Source: JBGOUV01 sp041477815 (GTDB lineage Bacteria; Acidobacteriota; Terriglobia; Bryobacterales; JACQDG01). Taken from it: a stretch of DNA of 53,338 bases. The translations under genes were made by a program, and so were the position numbers. The notes under the pieces are model-generated. The model saw only the letters and a program-made list of their open reading frames with translations. It was not told where the DNA came from and did not search any database. The stretch covers positions 1 through 53,338 of the forward strand of contig JBGOUV010000001.1 of the NCBI GenBank assembly GCA_041477815.1. The letters are read 5' to 3'. Below, in pieces: positions 23,504 to 32,044 of the stretch. How positions within the stretch are numbered: position 1 is the first letter of the stretch; each line of letters begins with the position of its first letter.

Positions 23504-24136
23504 ATGACCAGCCGCCTCCACCGGACCCTCCTCGCCGCCGTCGGCGCGGTCTTCGTATGGTCCGGCCTCCGCCCCCACGACTACTTTACCTGGTTCCTCG
23601 AGGTCGCCCCCGCCCTGCTTGGCTTCGCCCTCCTGGCCGCCACCTACCGCCGTTTCCGTTTTACCGACCTGGTCTACGTGCTCATCGCTATCCACGCCTG
23701 TATCTTAATGGTGGGTGGACACTATACCTACGCCCAGGTTCCCCTCTTCAACTGGATCCGCGACGGCTTCCACCTCGCCCGCAACAACTATGACAAGGTG
23801 GGCCACTTCGCACAGGGCTTCATCCCGGCCGTCCTCACCCGCGAGATCCTCCTGCGCACCTCCCCGCTCCGCCCCGGCAAGTGGCTCTCCTTCCTGACCG
23901 TCTCGGTGTGCCTTGCCCTCAGCGCCGTCTACGAATTCATCGAATGGTGGGTCGCCCTCGCCACCGGTGAGGGCGCCGACGCCTTCCTGGGCACCCAAGG
24001 CTACGTCTGGGACACCCAGTCCGACATGCTCTACGCCGCCATCGGTGCTATCCTCTCGCTGGCGCTGCTCTCCCGCCTCCACGATCGGATGCTTCAATTT
24101 ATTCGAACTGCAACTGAATTACAACTTCCTGGTTGA
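23504..24136 (+). CDS. DUF2238 (YjdF-like) membrane protein
   Basis: 210 residues with about six membrane helices. YDKVGHFAQGFIPAVLTREILLR and SAVYEFIEWWVALATGEGADAFLGTQGYVWDTQSDMLYAAIGA are the hallmark stretches of DUF2238 proteins. Conserved Asp, His and Glu residues lie in or near helices. The function of the family is unknown. There is no clear ribosome-binding site; it begins 57 bases after ggt and may be transcribed with it. Its 3' end overlaps the convergent gene at 24099 by 38 bases. Confidence 0.82.
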   Translation: MTSRLHRTLLAAVGAVFVWSGLRPHDYFTWFLEVAPALLGFALLAATYRRFRFTDLVYVLIAIHACILMVGGHYTYAQVPLFNWIRDGFHLARNNYDKVGHFAQGFIPAVLTREILLRTSPLRPGKWLSFLTVSVCLALSAVYEFIEWWVALATGEGADAFLGTQGYVWDTQSDMLYAAIGAILSLALLSRLHDRMLQFIRTATELQLPG

Positions 24137-24887
24137 CCGGCTGCAGCGACAGCCTGACCTCCCTGGTCCCGGTGATCTTGGCAACCTCCGGACGGTAGGT
24201 GATTTCCAGGGTGGCGCCGGTGTTGGGCAGGACGTTGCGGTCGGCGAGCACTACGGATAGACCCGGCAGCTTCGGATCCTGCAGGAACACAGACAGGACC
24301 CCCGCCATGTTGTTCTGGATGGTGGCCCGGCGCGTTACGGCTTCGGTGGCGTTGGCCGGGAACGCCAATTTCTGCGGCGCCACCTCAAAGGCATTCGCCT
24401 TGAGCATCTCCAGCGTGGGTCGCTGGAACGGCTGGGGCTTGAAGTTGCGGGGATCGTCGAAATGCATGGTGCCGAACGGCGTGGTCGCACTACGCGGCTT
24501 GATGACCATGTACCACTCGCCGTTGTCCAGCCGCCAGCGGCCATTAATCGGCACCCAGAGGCCTTCCGCCGCTGTTCGCGGTGTAGCGGACAGGCAGGCC
24601 ACCAAAACGGTCGCATTCTTAAAATCGTCGTCCCAGGTGATCTGCTCCAACTGGAAGGTCCGGATCGGCGCCTTCTGCATGATGTAGTAGAGATCGCGGC
24701 TCTCCTCGGCCACCAGCGCTTCGGCCTGCCGGAACTTGCTCTGCAGGTAAAGGGTATAGAACTCGATCACCCGCGCCCGCAGCTTCTCTTCTACTCCCGG
24801 TGGGGCCTTGTGGAAGATACCCTGATTCTGCGCCACGGCGACCCCGGCCGCCGCTATCAGAATGCTAATCAAGATCCGCCTGCACAT
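24099..24887 (-). CDS. Exported protein of unknown function
   Basis: 262 residues from ATG 24887 (MCRRILISILIAAAGVAVAQNQ), a signal peptide. The first third is helical (PPGVEEKLRARVIEFYTLYLQSKFRQAEALV) and resembles the lipid-transport or SnoaL-like helical start of secreted scaffold proteins. The rest is beta-rich with Ig-like features (ATVLVACLSATPRTAA, GATLEITYRPEVAKITGTREVRLSLQPVNQEVVIQLQFE). I recognise no named family. It stands alone between a convergent neighbour and the rapZ gene. Confidence 0.6.
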   Translation of the reverse strand: MCRRILISILIAAAGVAVAQNQGIFHKAPPGVEEKLRARVIEFYTLYLQSKFRQAEALVAEESRDLYYIMQKAPIRTFQLEQITWDDDFKNATVLVACLSATPRTAAEGLWVPINGRWRLDNGEWYMVIKPRSATTPFGTMHFDDPRNFKPQPFQRPTLEMLKANAFEVAPQKLAFPANATEAVTRRATIQNNMAGVLSVFLQDPKLPGLSVVLADRNVLPNTGATLEITYRPEVAKITGTREVRLSLQPVNQEVVIQLQFE

Positions 24888-24969
24888 ACCCCCATTATAA
24901 CCCTGTGGGGCCGCACCGCACCGCGACCGTGAAGGAGCGGCAGCTTCGTCTGAGATTCTCAAATTCTTG

Positions 24970-25854
24970 CTACTTCGCCATATCGCGGTGATTCACCTTG
25001 ACGTGGTAGCCGGCCGCCGTAAGGTTGTGGCTGGTGGCGTCGGCGATCATCACCGACCGGTGGTGGCCGCCCGTGCATCCGAAGCTGATGGTCAGGTAGC
25101 TCTTGCCTTCCTGAGCGTAGTGCGGGATCAGGTAGATGAGCAGCTCGGAGATCCGGTCGATAAATTCGCGCGTTTGGGGGAAGCTCCGGATGTAGCGGGC
25201 CACCTTGGGGTGGCGTCCGGTCAGCTCCTTGAAGGCGGGGATGTAATTGGGGTTGGGAAGGAAGCGGACGTCGAAGACCAGGTCGGCCTCGGGGGGAACG
25301 CCGTGCCGGTAGCCGAAGCTGGTGATGGAGACGAGCATGCTGGCTTCGGTGGCGGAGCCGCTGAAGCGGTCGCGGATGAAACGCCGCAGCTCGTGAACGT
25401 TAAACTTGGAGGTGTCGATCATGAGATCGGCCAAGCGGCGAATCTTAGCCAAGGCGTGGCGCTCGGCGTGGATGCTGTCCAGGATGGTTTCGGAGGTCCC
25501 CAGCGGGTGCGGCCGGCGGGTCTCGCTGAACCGCCGCTGCAGCACGTCTTCGCCGGCCTCCAGAAATACCAGGCTCACGGCCAGTTGGCCGCGCAGAGTG
25601 CGCAGCATGGCCGGGAAGCGTCCCAGAGCGCTCCCCTCGCGGATGTCCACCACCAGGGCCGCCCGCCGGATTTCCCGCGAGGTACGGCACAACTCGGCAA
25701 ACTTCGGAATCAGGTCGATGGGCAGGTTATCGACCGCGTAGAATCCCAGGTCCTCGAAAACCTTGAGAACCGACCCCTTCCCCGAGCCGCTGAGCCCGGT
25801 AATAATGATCAGGGAGCGGGCCGTACCCGGGGTCTGCGCGCGCCTGCCCACGCG
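24970..25854 (-). CDS. rapZ: RNase adaptor RapZ / YvcJ-type nucleotide-binding protein
   Basis: 294 residues from GTG 25854, five bases after the hpf stop. The Walker A loop is LIIITGLSGSGKGSVLKVFED. YAVDNLPIDLIPKF, LVVDIREG, RRFSETRRPHPL and the C-terminal SFGCTGGHHRSVMIADA are diagnostic. RapZ binds nucleotides and, in enterobacteria, guides RNase E to the GlmZ sRNA to control amino-sugar supply for the cell envelope; the wider family is less studied. Its place at the end of the lptB-rpoN-hpf block is conserved across many Gram-negative bacteria. Confidence 0.93.
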   Translation of the reverse strand, partial: RVGRRAQTPGTARSLIIITGLSGSGKGSVLKVFEDLGFYAVDNLPIDLIPKFAELCRTSREIRRAALVVDIREGSALGRFPAMLRTLRGQLAVSLVFLEAGEDVLQRRFSETRRPHPLGTSETILDSIHAERHALAKIRRLADLMIDTSKFNVHELRRFIRDRFSGSATEASMLVSITSFGYRHGVPPEADLVFDVRFLPNPNYIPAFKELTGRHPKVARYIRSFPQTREFIDRISELLIYLIPHYAQEGKSYLTISFGCTGGHHRSVMIADATSHNLTAAGYHVKVNHRDMAK

Positions 25855-25859
25855 GTTCC

Positions 25860-26402
25860 CTAGGCCTCCACGAGCTGCAGGTTCCCGTCCCGGCGGCGGA
25901 ACAGCACGGCGGGGCGTCCCTGGGCGTCCCGGTAAGAGACGTAGTCCCGGTCCTGCTGCTCCATCTCCAGGATCGCCTCTTCGACGGTCAGCGGCTTGCC
26001 CGTCGGCGTGACGTGGCGAAAGATACGACGGCCGGCGGCTCCCAGGTCCGGTTTCACCGGCGTCTGTCCGTCCTCCGGAGCAATGTCGCGAAGCGATTTG
26101 CCGCGCCGCTTCTGCTCCCGCCACTTGTCCTTATTGCGCAGGACCTGTTTTTCCAGCTTCTCGGCCGCCTCCTGCACCACCGTGGGCAGATCGGCCCCCG
26201 AGCATTCCACCACCATCGTATGGTGCCGGAAATTCAGCGTTACCTCGGCGTGGTGCAGACGCCGCTCCTGGGAAAGAATCACGTGGACTTCCGGCTCGTG
26301 CCGGTTCCCCAGGATTTTCTGGATCTTCTGAAGTTTCAACTCCAGTTTCTTCTTCTGGGCTTCGGAGAGTTCTACCTGTCGTCCCGTATAGTGTACATTC
26401 AT
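25860..26402 (-). CDS. hpf: Long-form ribosome hibernation promoting factor
   Basis: 180 residues, the length of long HPF. The N-terminal domain (VHYTGRQVELSEAQKKKLELKLQKI, EVHVILSQERRLHHAEVTLNF) binds the 30S subunit. After a charged linker, the C-terminal dimerisation domain has RHVTPTGKPLTVEEAILEMEQQDRDYVSYRDAQGRPAVLFRRRDG. Long HPF joins two ribosomes into inactive 100S dimers during starvation. It lies 15 bases after rpoN, which in many species controls its expression. The overlap of regulation with sigma-54 is plausible but not shown by the sequence. Confidence 0.94.
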   Translation of the reverse strand: MNVHYTGRQVELSEAQKKKLELKLQKIQKILGNRHEPEVHVILSQERRLHHAEVTLNFRHHTMVVECSGADLPTVVQEAAEKLEKQVLRNKDKWREQKRRGKSLRDIAPEDGQTPVKPDLGAAGRRIFRHVTPTGKPLTVEEAILEMEQQDRDYVSYRDAQGRPAVLFRRRDGNLQLVEA

Positions 26403-26417
26403 GGCTTGGCCTCCGCC

Positions 26418-27974
26418 TCAGTTCTTGACGCGCCGCTGGTGTGTGGAAGGAATCTTCAAGTCCTCGCGGTACTTAGCCACCGTTCGCCTGGTTACCATGA
26501 TGCCCTGCGACTGCAGAAGCCGCGTGATCTGATCGTCGGTCAGCGGTTTCGAGCGGTCTTCCTCTTCGATCAGCCGTTTCACCATCCGCTTCAGATTCAG
26601 CAGGGAAGTCGACTGTCCGGCCGGTCCCTGCACGGCCTCGGAGAAAAAGTAGCGCAGCTCATACACCCCTTGCGGGGTGTGCGCGTACTTGTTGGCCACC
26701 GCCCGCGACACCGTGGAAGGATGCACCCCGATCTCCTCGGCTACTTCCTTGATCATCATGGGCCGCAGATGATCCATCCCGTGGTCGAGAAACTCCGTCT
26801 GGCGCCGCACAATGGCCAGGCACACCTTCAGGATGGTCTGCTTGCGCTGCTCGATGTTGCGCATCAACTGCAAGGCCGAGCTATAGCGCTCCTTGACATA
26901 GTTGCGGACCTCCTTGCTCGACCCGTCCCGCTCCAGCAGCGAGCGGTACTGGCGGTTGAGCCGGAGCTGGGGCATATCGTCGTCGTTCATGATGATCTGG
27001 TAGCCGTCGCCCACCTTCACCAGCGCCACGTCCGGTTCGACGACCTTGGTCCCTTCGGTCGAATAGCGCTGTCCCGGCCGCGGATCCAGCTTCTTGATGA
27101 CCGCCACGGCCATGTCGATGTGCGACTGCGGACGCCCCAGCGCCTTTACCAGGTTCTTCCAGTCGTGGTTCTGGAGCAAGGGCATGTGGTCGGAGACGAT
27201 CTGCCAGGCCACGCCCCCTTCCCCCCCAATGTGCCGCAATTGGATGAGCAGGCATTCCCGCAGGTCCCTGGCTCCCACTCCCGAGGGGTCGAACCCCTGG
27301 ACCACCTCCAGCGCCTCCTGGGCCTCTGGCAGGCTGACTTCGGCGCCGTCGGCAACTTCTTCGAGTGGTATGGTCAGGTACCCATCGTCGCTCAGGTTGC
27401 CGATGATAAGACGCGCGGCCTCGGCCACGTTAGCGGTGGTGTTCTGCAGACTGAGCTGCCAGTTCAGATGGTCGCTCAGGCTGGTGGGGGTCGTCAGGAA
27501 GGTCTCAAAGGAGGGTTTTTCAACAACTTCCGAGGCCGGGGACTTGTACCCGGGGTCCAGGTAGTCGTCGAAAAAGCTCCCGAAATCGATCTCGTCGAAA
27601 GGGTCCTTGGCCGGCTCGGGCGCTTCCGCCGCCACCGGCTCCGGTTGGCCGCCGGCAAGCATATCGGTTGACAGCTCGGGTTCGGGCGCGGCCCCTTCGC
27701 TGTCCACAGCGTCCAGGATCTCCCGATCCGCCGGATCCCCCTGGCGCTCCCCTTCCAGGCCCAACTCCAGGCTGATCTCTTCCGGAGTGCGCTCTTCGAG
27801 CTCCGTATCCTGCTCGGCGGTTTCTTCCAGTACTGGGTTCTCCACCAGCTCCTGGCTGATCATTTCTTTGAGTTCCAGCTTGTTCAGGGCCAGAACCGTG
27901 ACCATCTGCACCAGGCCCGGCGTCAGGATCTGCTTCTGCGCCAGGCGGAGTTGCAGTTTCGGCTGCACCATCAT
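26418..27974 (-). CDS. rpoN: RNA polymerase sigma-54 factor
   Basis: 518 residues from ATG 27974. Region I is Gln/Leu-rich (QPKLQLRLAQKQILTPGLVQMV). Acidic region II follows, then the core-binding domain (LNWQLSLQNT, LIIGNLSDDGYLTI, GFDPSGVGARDLRECLLIQL). The helix-turn-helix is IKEVAEEIGVHPSTVSRAVANKY, and the RpoN box is VTRRTVAKYRED near the C-terminus. Sigma-54 directs polymerase to -24/-12 promoters and needs an AAA+ activator. The start sits ten bases after a perfect TATAAT, so the mRNA is nearly leaderless. It is the central gene of the lpt-rpoN-hpf-rapZ block. Confidence 0.95.
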   Translation of the reverse strand: MMVQPKLQLRLAQKQILTPGLVQMVTVLALNKLELKEMISQELVENPVLEETAEQDTELEERTPEEISLELGLEGERQGDPADREILDAVDSEGAAPEPELSTDMLAGGQPEPVAAEAPEPAKDPFDEIDFGSFFDDYLDPGYKSPASEVVEKPSFETFLTTPTSLSDHLNWQLSLQNTTANVAEAARLIIGNLSDDGYLTIPLEEVADGAEVSLPEAQEALEVVQGFDPSGVGARDLRECLLIQLRHIGGEGGVAWQIVSDHMPLLQNHDWKNLVKALGRPQSHIDMAVAVIKKLDPRPGQRYSTEGTKVVEPDVALVKVGDGYQIIMNDDDMPQLRLNRQYRSLLERDGSSKEVRNYVKERYSSALQLMRNIEQRKQTILKVCLAIVRRQTEFLDHGMDHLRPMMIKEVAEEIGVHPSTVSRAVANKYAHTPQGVYELRYFFSEAVQGPAGQSTSLLNLKRMVKRLIEEEDRSKPLTDDQITRLLQSQGIMVTRRTVAKYREDLKIPSTHQRRVKN

Positions 27975-27993
27975 GACTGCAATTATTATACCA
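27969..27993 (-). promoter_or_regulatory. Extended -10 promoter of rpoN, nearly leaderless
   Basis: On the minus strand TGGTATAAT (27993-27985) is an extended -10 element, ten bases before ATG 27974. Expected initiation near 27978 leaves about four untranslated bases. No good -35 is present, as usual for extended -10 promoters. Confidence 0.55.
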
Positions 27994-28076
27994 AGCCGCC
28001 GCACGGCGGGCTTCAGCCCCGCTTCCGGCGAGTGCGAAGAAGCCGGGCTGAAGCCCCGCACGGGCTGAAGCCCGCC
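27994..28076. repeat. REP-like palindromic repeat cluster between lptB and rpoN
   Basis: The 12-mer GGGCTTCAGCCC (28008-28019) and its reversed form GGGCTGAAGCCC (28045-28056 and 28062-28073) form hairpins that fill the gap between lptB and rpoN. They can fold into alternative stem-loops. They may terminate or attenuate the lpt transcript, so that rpoN depends on its own promoter. Confidence 0.6.
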
Positions 28077-28802
28077 CTACCGCAAAGAGAAAGCTTCGCC
28101 GAGATAGACCCGCTTCACTTCCGGATCGCGCCCCAGCTCCGCCGGGGGACCGGAGCGGAAGATGCGCCCGTTGTTGATGATGTAGGCGCGGTCGGTGACG
28201 GACAGGGTTTCGCGGACGTTGTGGTCGGTGATGAGGATTCCAATACCCGATTCCTGCAGGCCGGCGATGATCCGTTGCAGTTCGAGAACCTGTTTGGGAT
28301 CGATCCCGGAAAACGGCTCGTCGAGCAGGAGGAATTGCGGTGAGATTACCAGGGAGCGGGCGATCTCCACGCGCCGGCGCTCGCCCCCCGAGAGCTGGTA
28401 GGCCTTACTCTGCCGCACCGTCTCCAGGCCGAGCTGCTCGATGAGATGCTCCAGTTGCTCCCGGCGCTCGTGCTCGGGGATCGGCAGCGTCTCCAGGATA
28501 GCCAGCAGGTTCTCCTCGACGGTCAGCTTGCGGAACACCGAAGGTTCCTGCGGCAGGTAACTGATACCGCGGCGCGCCCGCTGGTACATGGGCAGCTCGG
28601 TAATGTCCTCGTCGTTGAGCAGAACGCGGCCCGAGTCGGCGGTGATCAGGCCGACGATCATGAAGAAAGACGTGGTCTTGCCGGCCCCGTTGGGTCCCAG
28701 CAGGCCCACCACCTCGCCCAGGTTGAGCGACACCGAGAGGTCGTCGACGATCTTCCGGCCGTGGTAGGTCTTACAGAGAGATTCCGTGCGCAGGACGCCC
28801 AT
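28077..28802 (-). CDS. lptB: LPS export ABC transporter ATP-binding protein LptB
   Basis: 241 residues. Walker A is GLLGPNGAGKTTSFFMIVG, the Q-loop is ISYLPQEPSVFRKL, the signature is YQLSGGERRRVEIARS, Walker B is FLLLDEPFSGID and the switch His is in LITDHNVRETLS. The sequence matches LptB closely. It drives LptF/LptG in extracting lipopolysaccharide from the inner membrane. The genes for LptF/G are not in this window. It directly follows the LptC-LptA fusion gene without a gap. Confidence 0.95.
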   Translation of the reverse strand: MGVLRTESLCKTYHGRKIVDDLSVSLNLGEVVGLLGPNGAGKTTSFFMIVGLITADSGRVLLNDEDITELPMYQRARRGISYLPQEPSVFRKLTVEENLLAILETLPIPEHERREQLEHLIEQLGLETVRQSKAYQLSGGERRRVEIARSLVISPQFLLLDEPFSGIDPKQVLELQRIIAGLQESGIGILITDHNVRETLSVTDRAYIINNGRIFRSGPPAELGRDPEVKRVYLGEAFSLR

Positions 28803-31007
28803 TCAATTCCGTTTCAGCCGCTGGTGGGTGAGCGAGCGGGCCCCGGCCTGGCCGCTTACCAGCAGCCTACCATCGTCCAGGTAGTAGGTCAATTCGGCGC
28901 CGCGGGTGAAGCCGCGGTCGGGCTGCTCGATGGTGGGCAGGCCGCCCCGCAGCGTGACTTTCTCCTCGCCGGAGAGGTACTCGGCTTGCTCGGCGTAGCT
29001 CCGCCGACCCGGCCGCGGTCCCGTCGCCGCGGTTTCGAGGATCTCCACCCGGCCGCGCGCCAGAGCCCGCTCCAGCCGTGACTGCCCCTTCTGGGTTTCG
29101 CTCGCCGGCCGCAGGAAGGCCTCCATTTCCGCGGCCCGCACGGCCATCTTATCCCGCCGCATCCGGACGTTGCCTTTGTAAAACGCCCGGCGGTCCTCGT
29201 CCGTGTAGACCAGCGTATCGGCGGTAATGGTCGCGGTCCGCTGCTGGGGTTCCTCCCCCTCCACCAGCACGCTGACTACCCCGCCGGCGGCGTGCAGGGT
29301 CTTGGACGGCCGGTCCAGCACGATCTGCTCCGCACGCACGGAGTTGCCGTCCTGCCACATGCGGGCGCCGCCGCGGTACTCCAGCACCTTGTTGCCCTGG
29401 CGGGACTCCATCCGCTGGGCGGTCGCATGCACCGGACGGTCGCTCTCAAACAACGCCTGTTTCTCCAGGTTCGTCGAACTGACCTTCCCGGTGGCCTCGA
29501 ACCGGTCCTGCTTCTGGTCCAGCAGCAGAAGATCGGCGCTGGTCTGGCTGGTCTTGTCCCACACGCGGGCGTTTTCCTGGAGCGTGATCTGATTGCCGGC
29601 CAGGTCGAACCGGGCGCTCTTCGCCACTGCCTGCCGCTCGCCCTCCTGGTACCGGAAGTTCGACCATTGCCGCAGCTCGCGCATCTCCCCCTTTTCGGTG
29701 AACCAGGCCTGCAGGTCGTCGCTCCAGGTCAGCCGGGGCGCGGCGCTCTTCACCTGCCTGGGCGGATCGCTGCGCAGGTGCACCTTCCCGAACGCCCGCA
29801 GGGTGTCCAGGCGGTTCCCGGTCATGTACTGGGCCGACATCCGCTCCGACGTCAGGACCCGCTTCCACTGGCTCGGCTGGCTGGGGAGGAACTCCAGCCG
29901 CGCCGCGCTTTGGGTTTCGATCGACTGCACGTCCTCTCCGCCCGGCCGCATCACGAGCTTGACCATTTCCGACGTCAGGATGCGGGTCTGGGAGGCGTCC
30001 GTCGGCCGGCTCTCCACGCGCGCCTTTTCCCGCACCCAGACCTGCGTCAACTCACTGTCCGCGCTCCCCTCCACAGTGCGGAATTCCAAGTCCACGCGGC
30101 CCCCGCTCATCTGGGTCACGCCCGAGGCCGACCGCGACACCACCTCCGCCCCGCCCAGTCCCTTCGCCAGCTCGACGGTCTTTTGCGGGGTCAGAAAGAC
30201 CTCCATCGAGGCGCTGTGGAACTCCACTTCGCGCCCCGGCCGCAGGTCGCGTCCTTTCCCCTGCTGGGCCTCAATCCGCCTCACTTCACCCGCTTCCAGA
30301 TACAGCGTGGCCGGCCCCGCCTCAATGGTCTGACTGCCCCGCTCGAGCCGCGACCACGGCCGCAGCTCGATCTTGCTCTCCCCCTCCCGGTAATGGAGCT
30401 CTCCGGCATGAATGCGCACGCCCCCGCTCAAGACCTCCGCCTCTTTCTTCAGCCACAGGTACCGGTTCGCCGAGTCATACCGCGCCCCTACGGCGCGCCC
30501 TTCGCCGTTGTCGAATTGAAACGTCACCGGCGCGTCGGTATCGCTCGTTCCGGTCTTGTTGTCGTAGGTCAGGCCGGAGGTGCGGATCTCGACATAGCGC
30601 TTACCCGGTTCCGGCTGCCCGGACGCCGGCAGCCCGAGCACGATGGTCGCTTCGCCTTCGCTGTACAGGCGCTCCGCCGGCTGGTCGAATTCCGCCTTCT
30701 TCGATCGCACCAGGTTGTACCGGTCTCCCGTCTTGCTGAAGATCTTCAGCTCCACGTCGGCCAGCTCAAACCGGGAAGAACCCCGCACCTGACGGAAATC
30801 GCCCGCCTTGGCCTCCACTTGCGGGCGATCCTCGGTGCTGTGCGACCAGGTCCAGTTCTTGGCCAGGGAGTTCAGCTCGATGGGAAGGGGAGGCGGCTTG
30901 GTGGGGGTCAGCAGAACCATCCGCTGCTTCTGAACGTAATAGCCCGCGACCACCACCGCGATCACGGCAGCCAGCAGGACCAGCAGCGCCCACCGGGTTT
31001 TTCTCAC
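28803..31007 (-). CDS. lptC: LptC-LptA (OstA-like) fusion, LPS transport bridge protein
   Basis: 734 residues, far longer than LptC (about 190) or LptA (about 180). A membrane anchor (WALLVLLAAVIAVVVAGYYV) is followed by an LptC-like domain. Several repeats of beta-taco type come next, for example YRGGARMWQDGNSVRAEQIVLDR, YKGNVRMRRDKMAVRAAEMEAFL and AGNQITLQENARVWDKTSQTSADLLLLDQKQDRF. The last pieces resemble LptA/OstA. The protein could span much of the periplasm as a covalent LptC-LptA bridge. Gene order with lptB supports this. Long fused forms are known in Acidobacteria-like genomes, but this exact length is notable. Confidence 0.85.
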   Translation of the reverse strand: MRKTRWALLVLLAAVIAVVVAGYYVQKQRMVLLTPTKPPPLPIELNSLAKNWTWSHSTEDRPQVEAKAGDFRQVRGSSRFELADVELKIFSKTGDRYNLVRSKKAEFDQPAERLYSEGEATIVLGLPASGQPEPGKRYVEIRTSGLTYDNKTGTSDTDAPVTFQFDNGEGRAVGARYDSANRYLWLKKEAEVLSGGVRIHAGELHYREGESKIELRPWSRLERGSQTIEAGPATLYLEAGEVRRIEAQQGKGRDLRPGREVEFHSASMEVFLTPQKTVELAKGLGGAEVVSRSASGVTQMSGGRVDLEFRTVEGSADSELTQVWVREKARVESRPTDASQTRILTSEMVKLVMRPGGEDVQSIETQSAARLEFLPSQPSQWKRVLTSERMSAQYMTGNRLDTLRAFGKVHLRSDPPRQVKSAAPRLTWSDDLQAWFTEKGEMRELRQWSNFRYQEGERQAVAKSARFDLAGNQITLQENARVWDKTSQTSADLLLLDQKQDRFEATGKVSSTNLEKQALFESDRPVHATAQRMESRQGNKVLEYRGGARMWQDGNSVRAEQIVLDRPSKTLHAAGGVVSVLVEGEEPQQRTATITADTLVYTDEDRRAFYKGNVRMRRDKMAVRAAEMEAFLRPASETQKGQSRLERALARGRVEILETAATGPRPGRRSYAEQAEYLSGEEKVTLRGGLPTIEQPDRGFTRGAELTYYLDDGRLLVSGQAGARSLTHQRLKRN

Positions 31008-32044
31008 TACCGCAATTCTAGCAGACCCCGCCGGGCCAGGAATTCGGCCAAGGCGCCGGCTACGACCTCATGGCCTCCCGCATTGAAATGATAGTGGTCG
31101 GTGAACAGATCCGCTCCCCCGCGCTGGGCGATCGCCGGATACAGGTCCAGCAGCGGCACCTGGTTCCGGTCGCAGATCTCGGCCATCTTGGCTTGCGGCT
31201 TCAGGACATAGGACGGCCCCTTGTTCAGCACCTCCGGATCGAGTTGCGGCCGGTACGGCGCCATCACCACGGCCAGGCGCCCTCCGGCCTGCTTCACCTC
31301 GTCCCGGATGGCCCGCAGGTGCGCCTCGAACGGCTTCCAGGAATTGTCCTGCCAGGCCACAGCCACGTCCGGCTGATTTTCCCAGGGGTACTGTCCCGCC
31401 TTGCTCTTGCCGGAAGCCCGCAGCCACGAGAGGCGCACCCGAAACGCCAGATAGCTATGCCGCGCCAGCCAGCCGCCGAGTCCCGAGGAGCCCACCAGGG
31501 TTCGCTGGGCTTCTTCGGTGAAGAGCATCCGCCTCTGGCTGTCGAAGCGGTGCAGGAATTGGTGGTTATCATTCAGGCAGTATTCGAGGACCACCAGGCG
31601 GGGGCGCAGGGGGAGCAGGTCGCGCTCCAGCAGCTTCCGCTCCTGGTAGGTGGTGTAGCCGGGCACGGCGGCATTCATCACCTCCCAGCGTGCGCCCAGC
31701 CGTTTGGCCAGCAGGGATACGAAGCCGTCTACCGGGGCGGCCACGGAATCTCCCAGCACGATCAGCCGCTTACCTCCGGGCGGCCCGGGCTCGGGGCCCT
31801 GGAAACCCAGGGAATTTATCCCCCGGTGCGCCGGGTTGAAGCGATACCCCAACTCCGGATCGGCGACCAGGAGACTGCCGGTTCCGAACTCGGAAAAGGG
31901 CGTGCCGCCCGACAACGACTGCCAGGCCGCCCGCCACCCGTGCTCGACCCGCCAGCGCGTCACGAACTCGGCGGCGAACAGGGCCAGACCCAGACCGATC
32001 CCGTTCGCCGCGATCGTGAATAAGATCGCCTTACTTCTGGTCAT
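31007..32044 (-). CDS. Membrane-anchored SGNH-hydrolase-like protein
   Basis: 345 residues from ATG 32044, which overlaps the upstream cupin gene by 14 bases. One N-terminal membrane helix (AILFTIAANGIGLGLALFAAEF) is followed by an SGNH/GDSL fold. Block I is LIVLGDSVAAP with the nucleophile Ser, the Asn block is LEYCLNDNHQF, and the Asp-His block is TDHYHFNAGGHEVV. Such proteins deacylate or transfer acyl groups on cell-surface sugars. Position just before the LptC-LptA gene suggests a substrate at the envelope, perhaps LPS or polysaccharide; that is inferred from context only. Confidence 0.78.
   Translation of the reverse strand: MTRSKAILFTIAANGIGLGLALFAAEFVTRWRVEHGWRAAWQSLSGGTPFSEFGTGSLLVADPELGYRFNPAHRGINSLGFQGPEPGPPGGKRLIVLGDSVAAPVDGFVSLLAKRLGARWEVMNAAVPGYTTYQERKLLERDLLPLRPRLVVLEYCLNDNHQFLHRFDSQRRMLFTEEAQRTLVGSSGLGGWLARHSYLAFRVRLSWLRASGKSKAGQYPWENQPDVAVAWQDNSWKPFEAHLRAIRDEVKQAGGRLAVVMAPYRPQLDPEVLNKGPSYVLKPQAKMAEICDRNQVPLLDLYPAIAQRGGADLFTDHYHFNAGGHEVVAGALAEFLARRGLLELR

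Noticed and set aside
21581..23695. 704-residue minus-strand frame opposite ggt
   Set aside because: Gly/Ala/Asp/Val-rich shadow without domains; the plus strand encodes a complete gamma-glutamyltransferase with all motifs.
29292..31091. 599-residue plus-strand reading frame opposite the LptC-LptA gene
   Set aside because: It is an antisense frame created by high GC; it is rich in His, Arg, Pro and Leu with no domain, and the minus-strand gene has a signal anchor, repeats and operon context.
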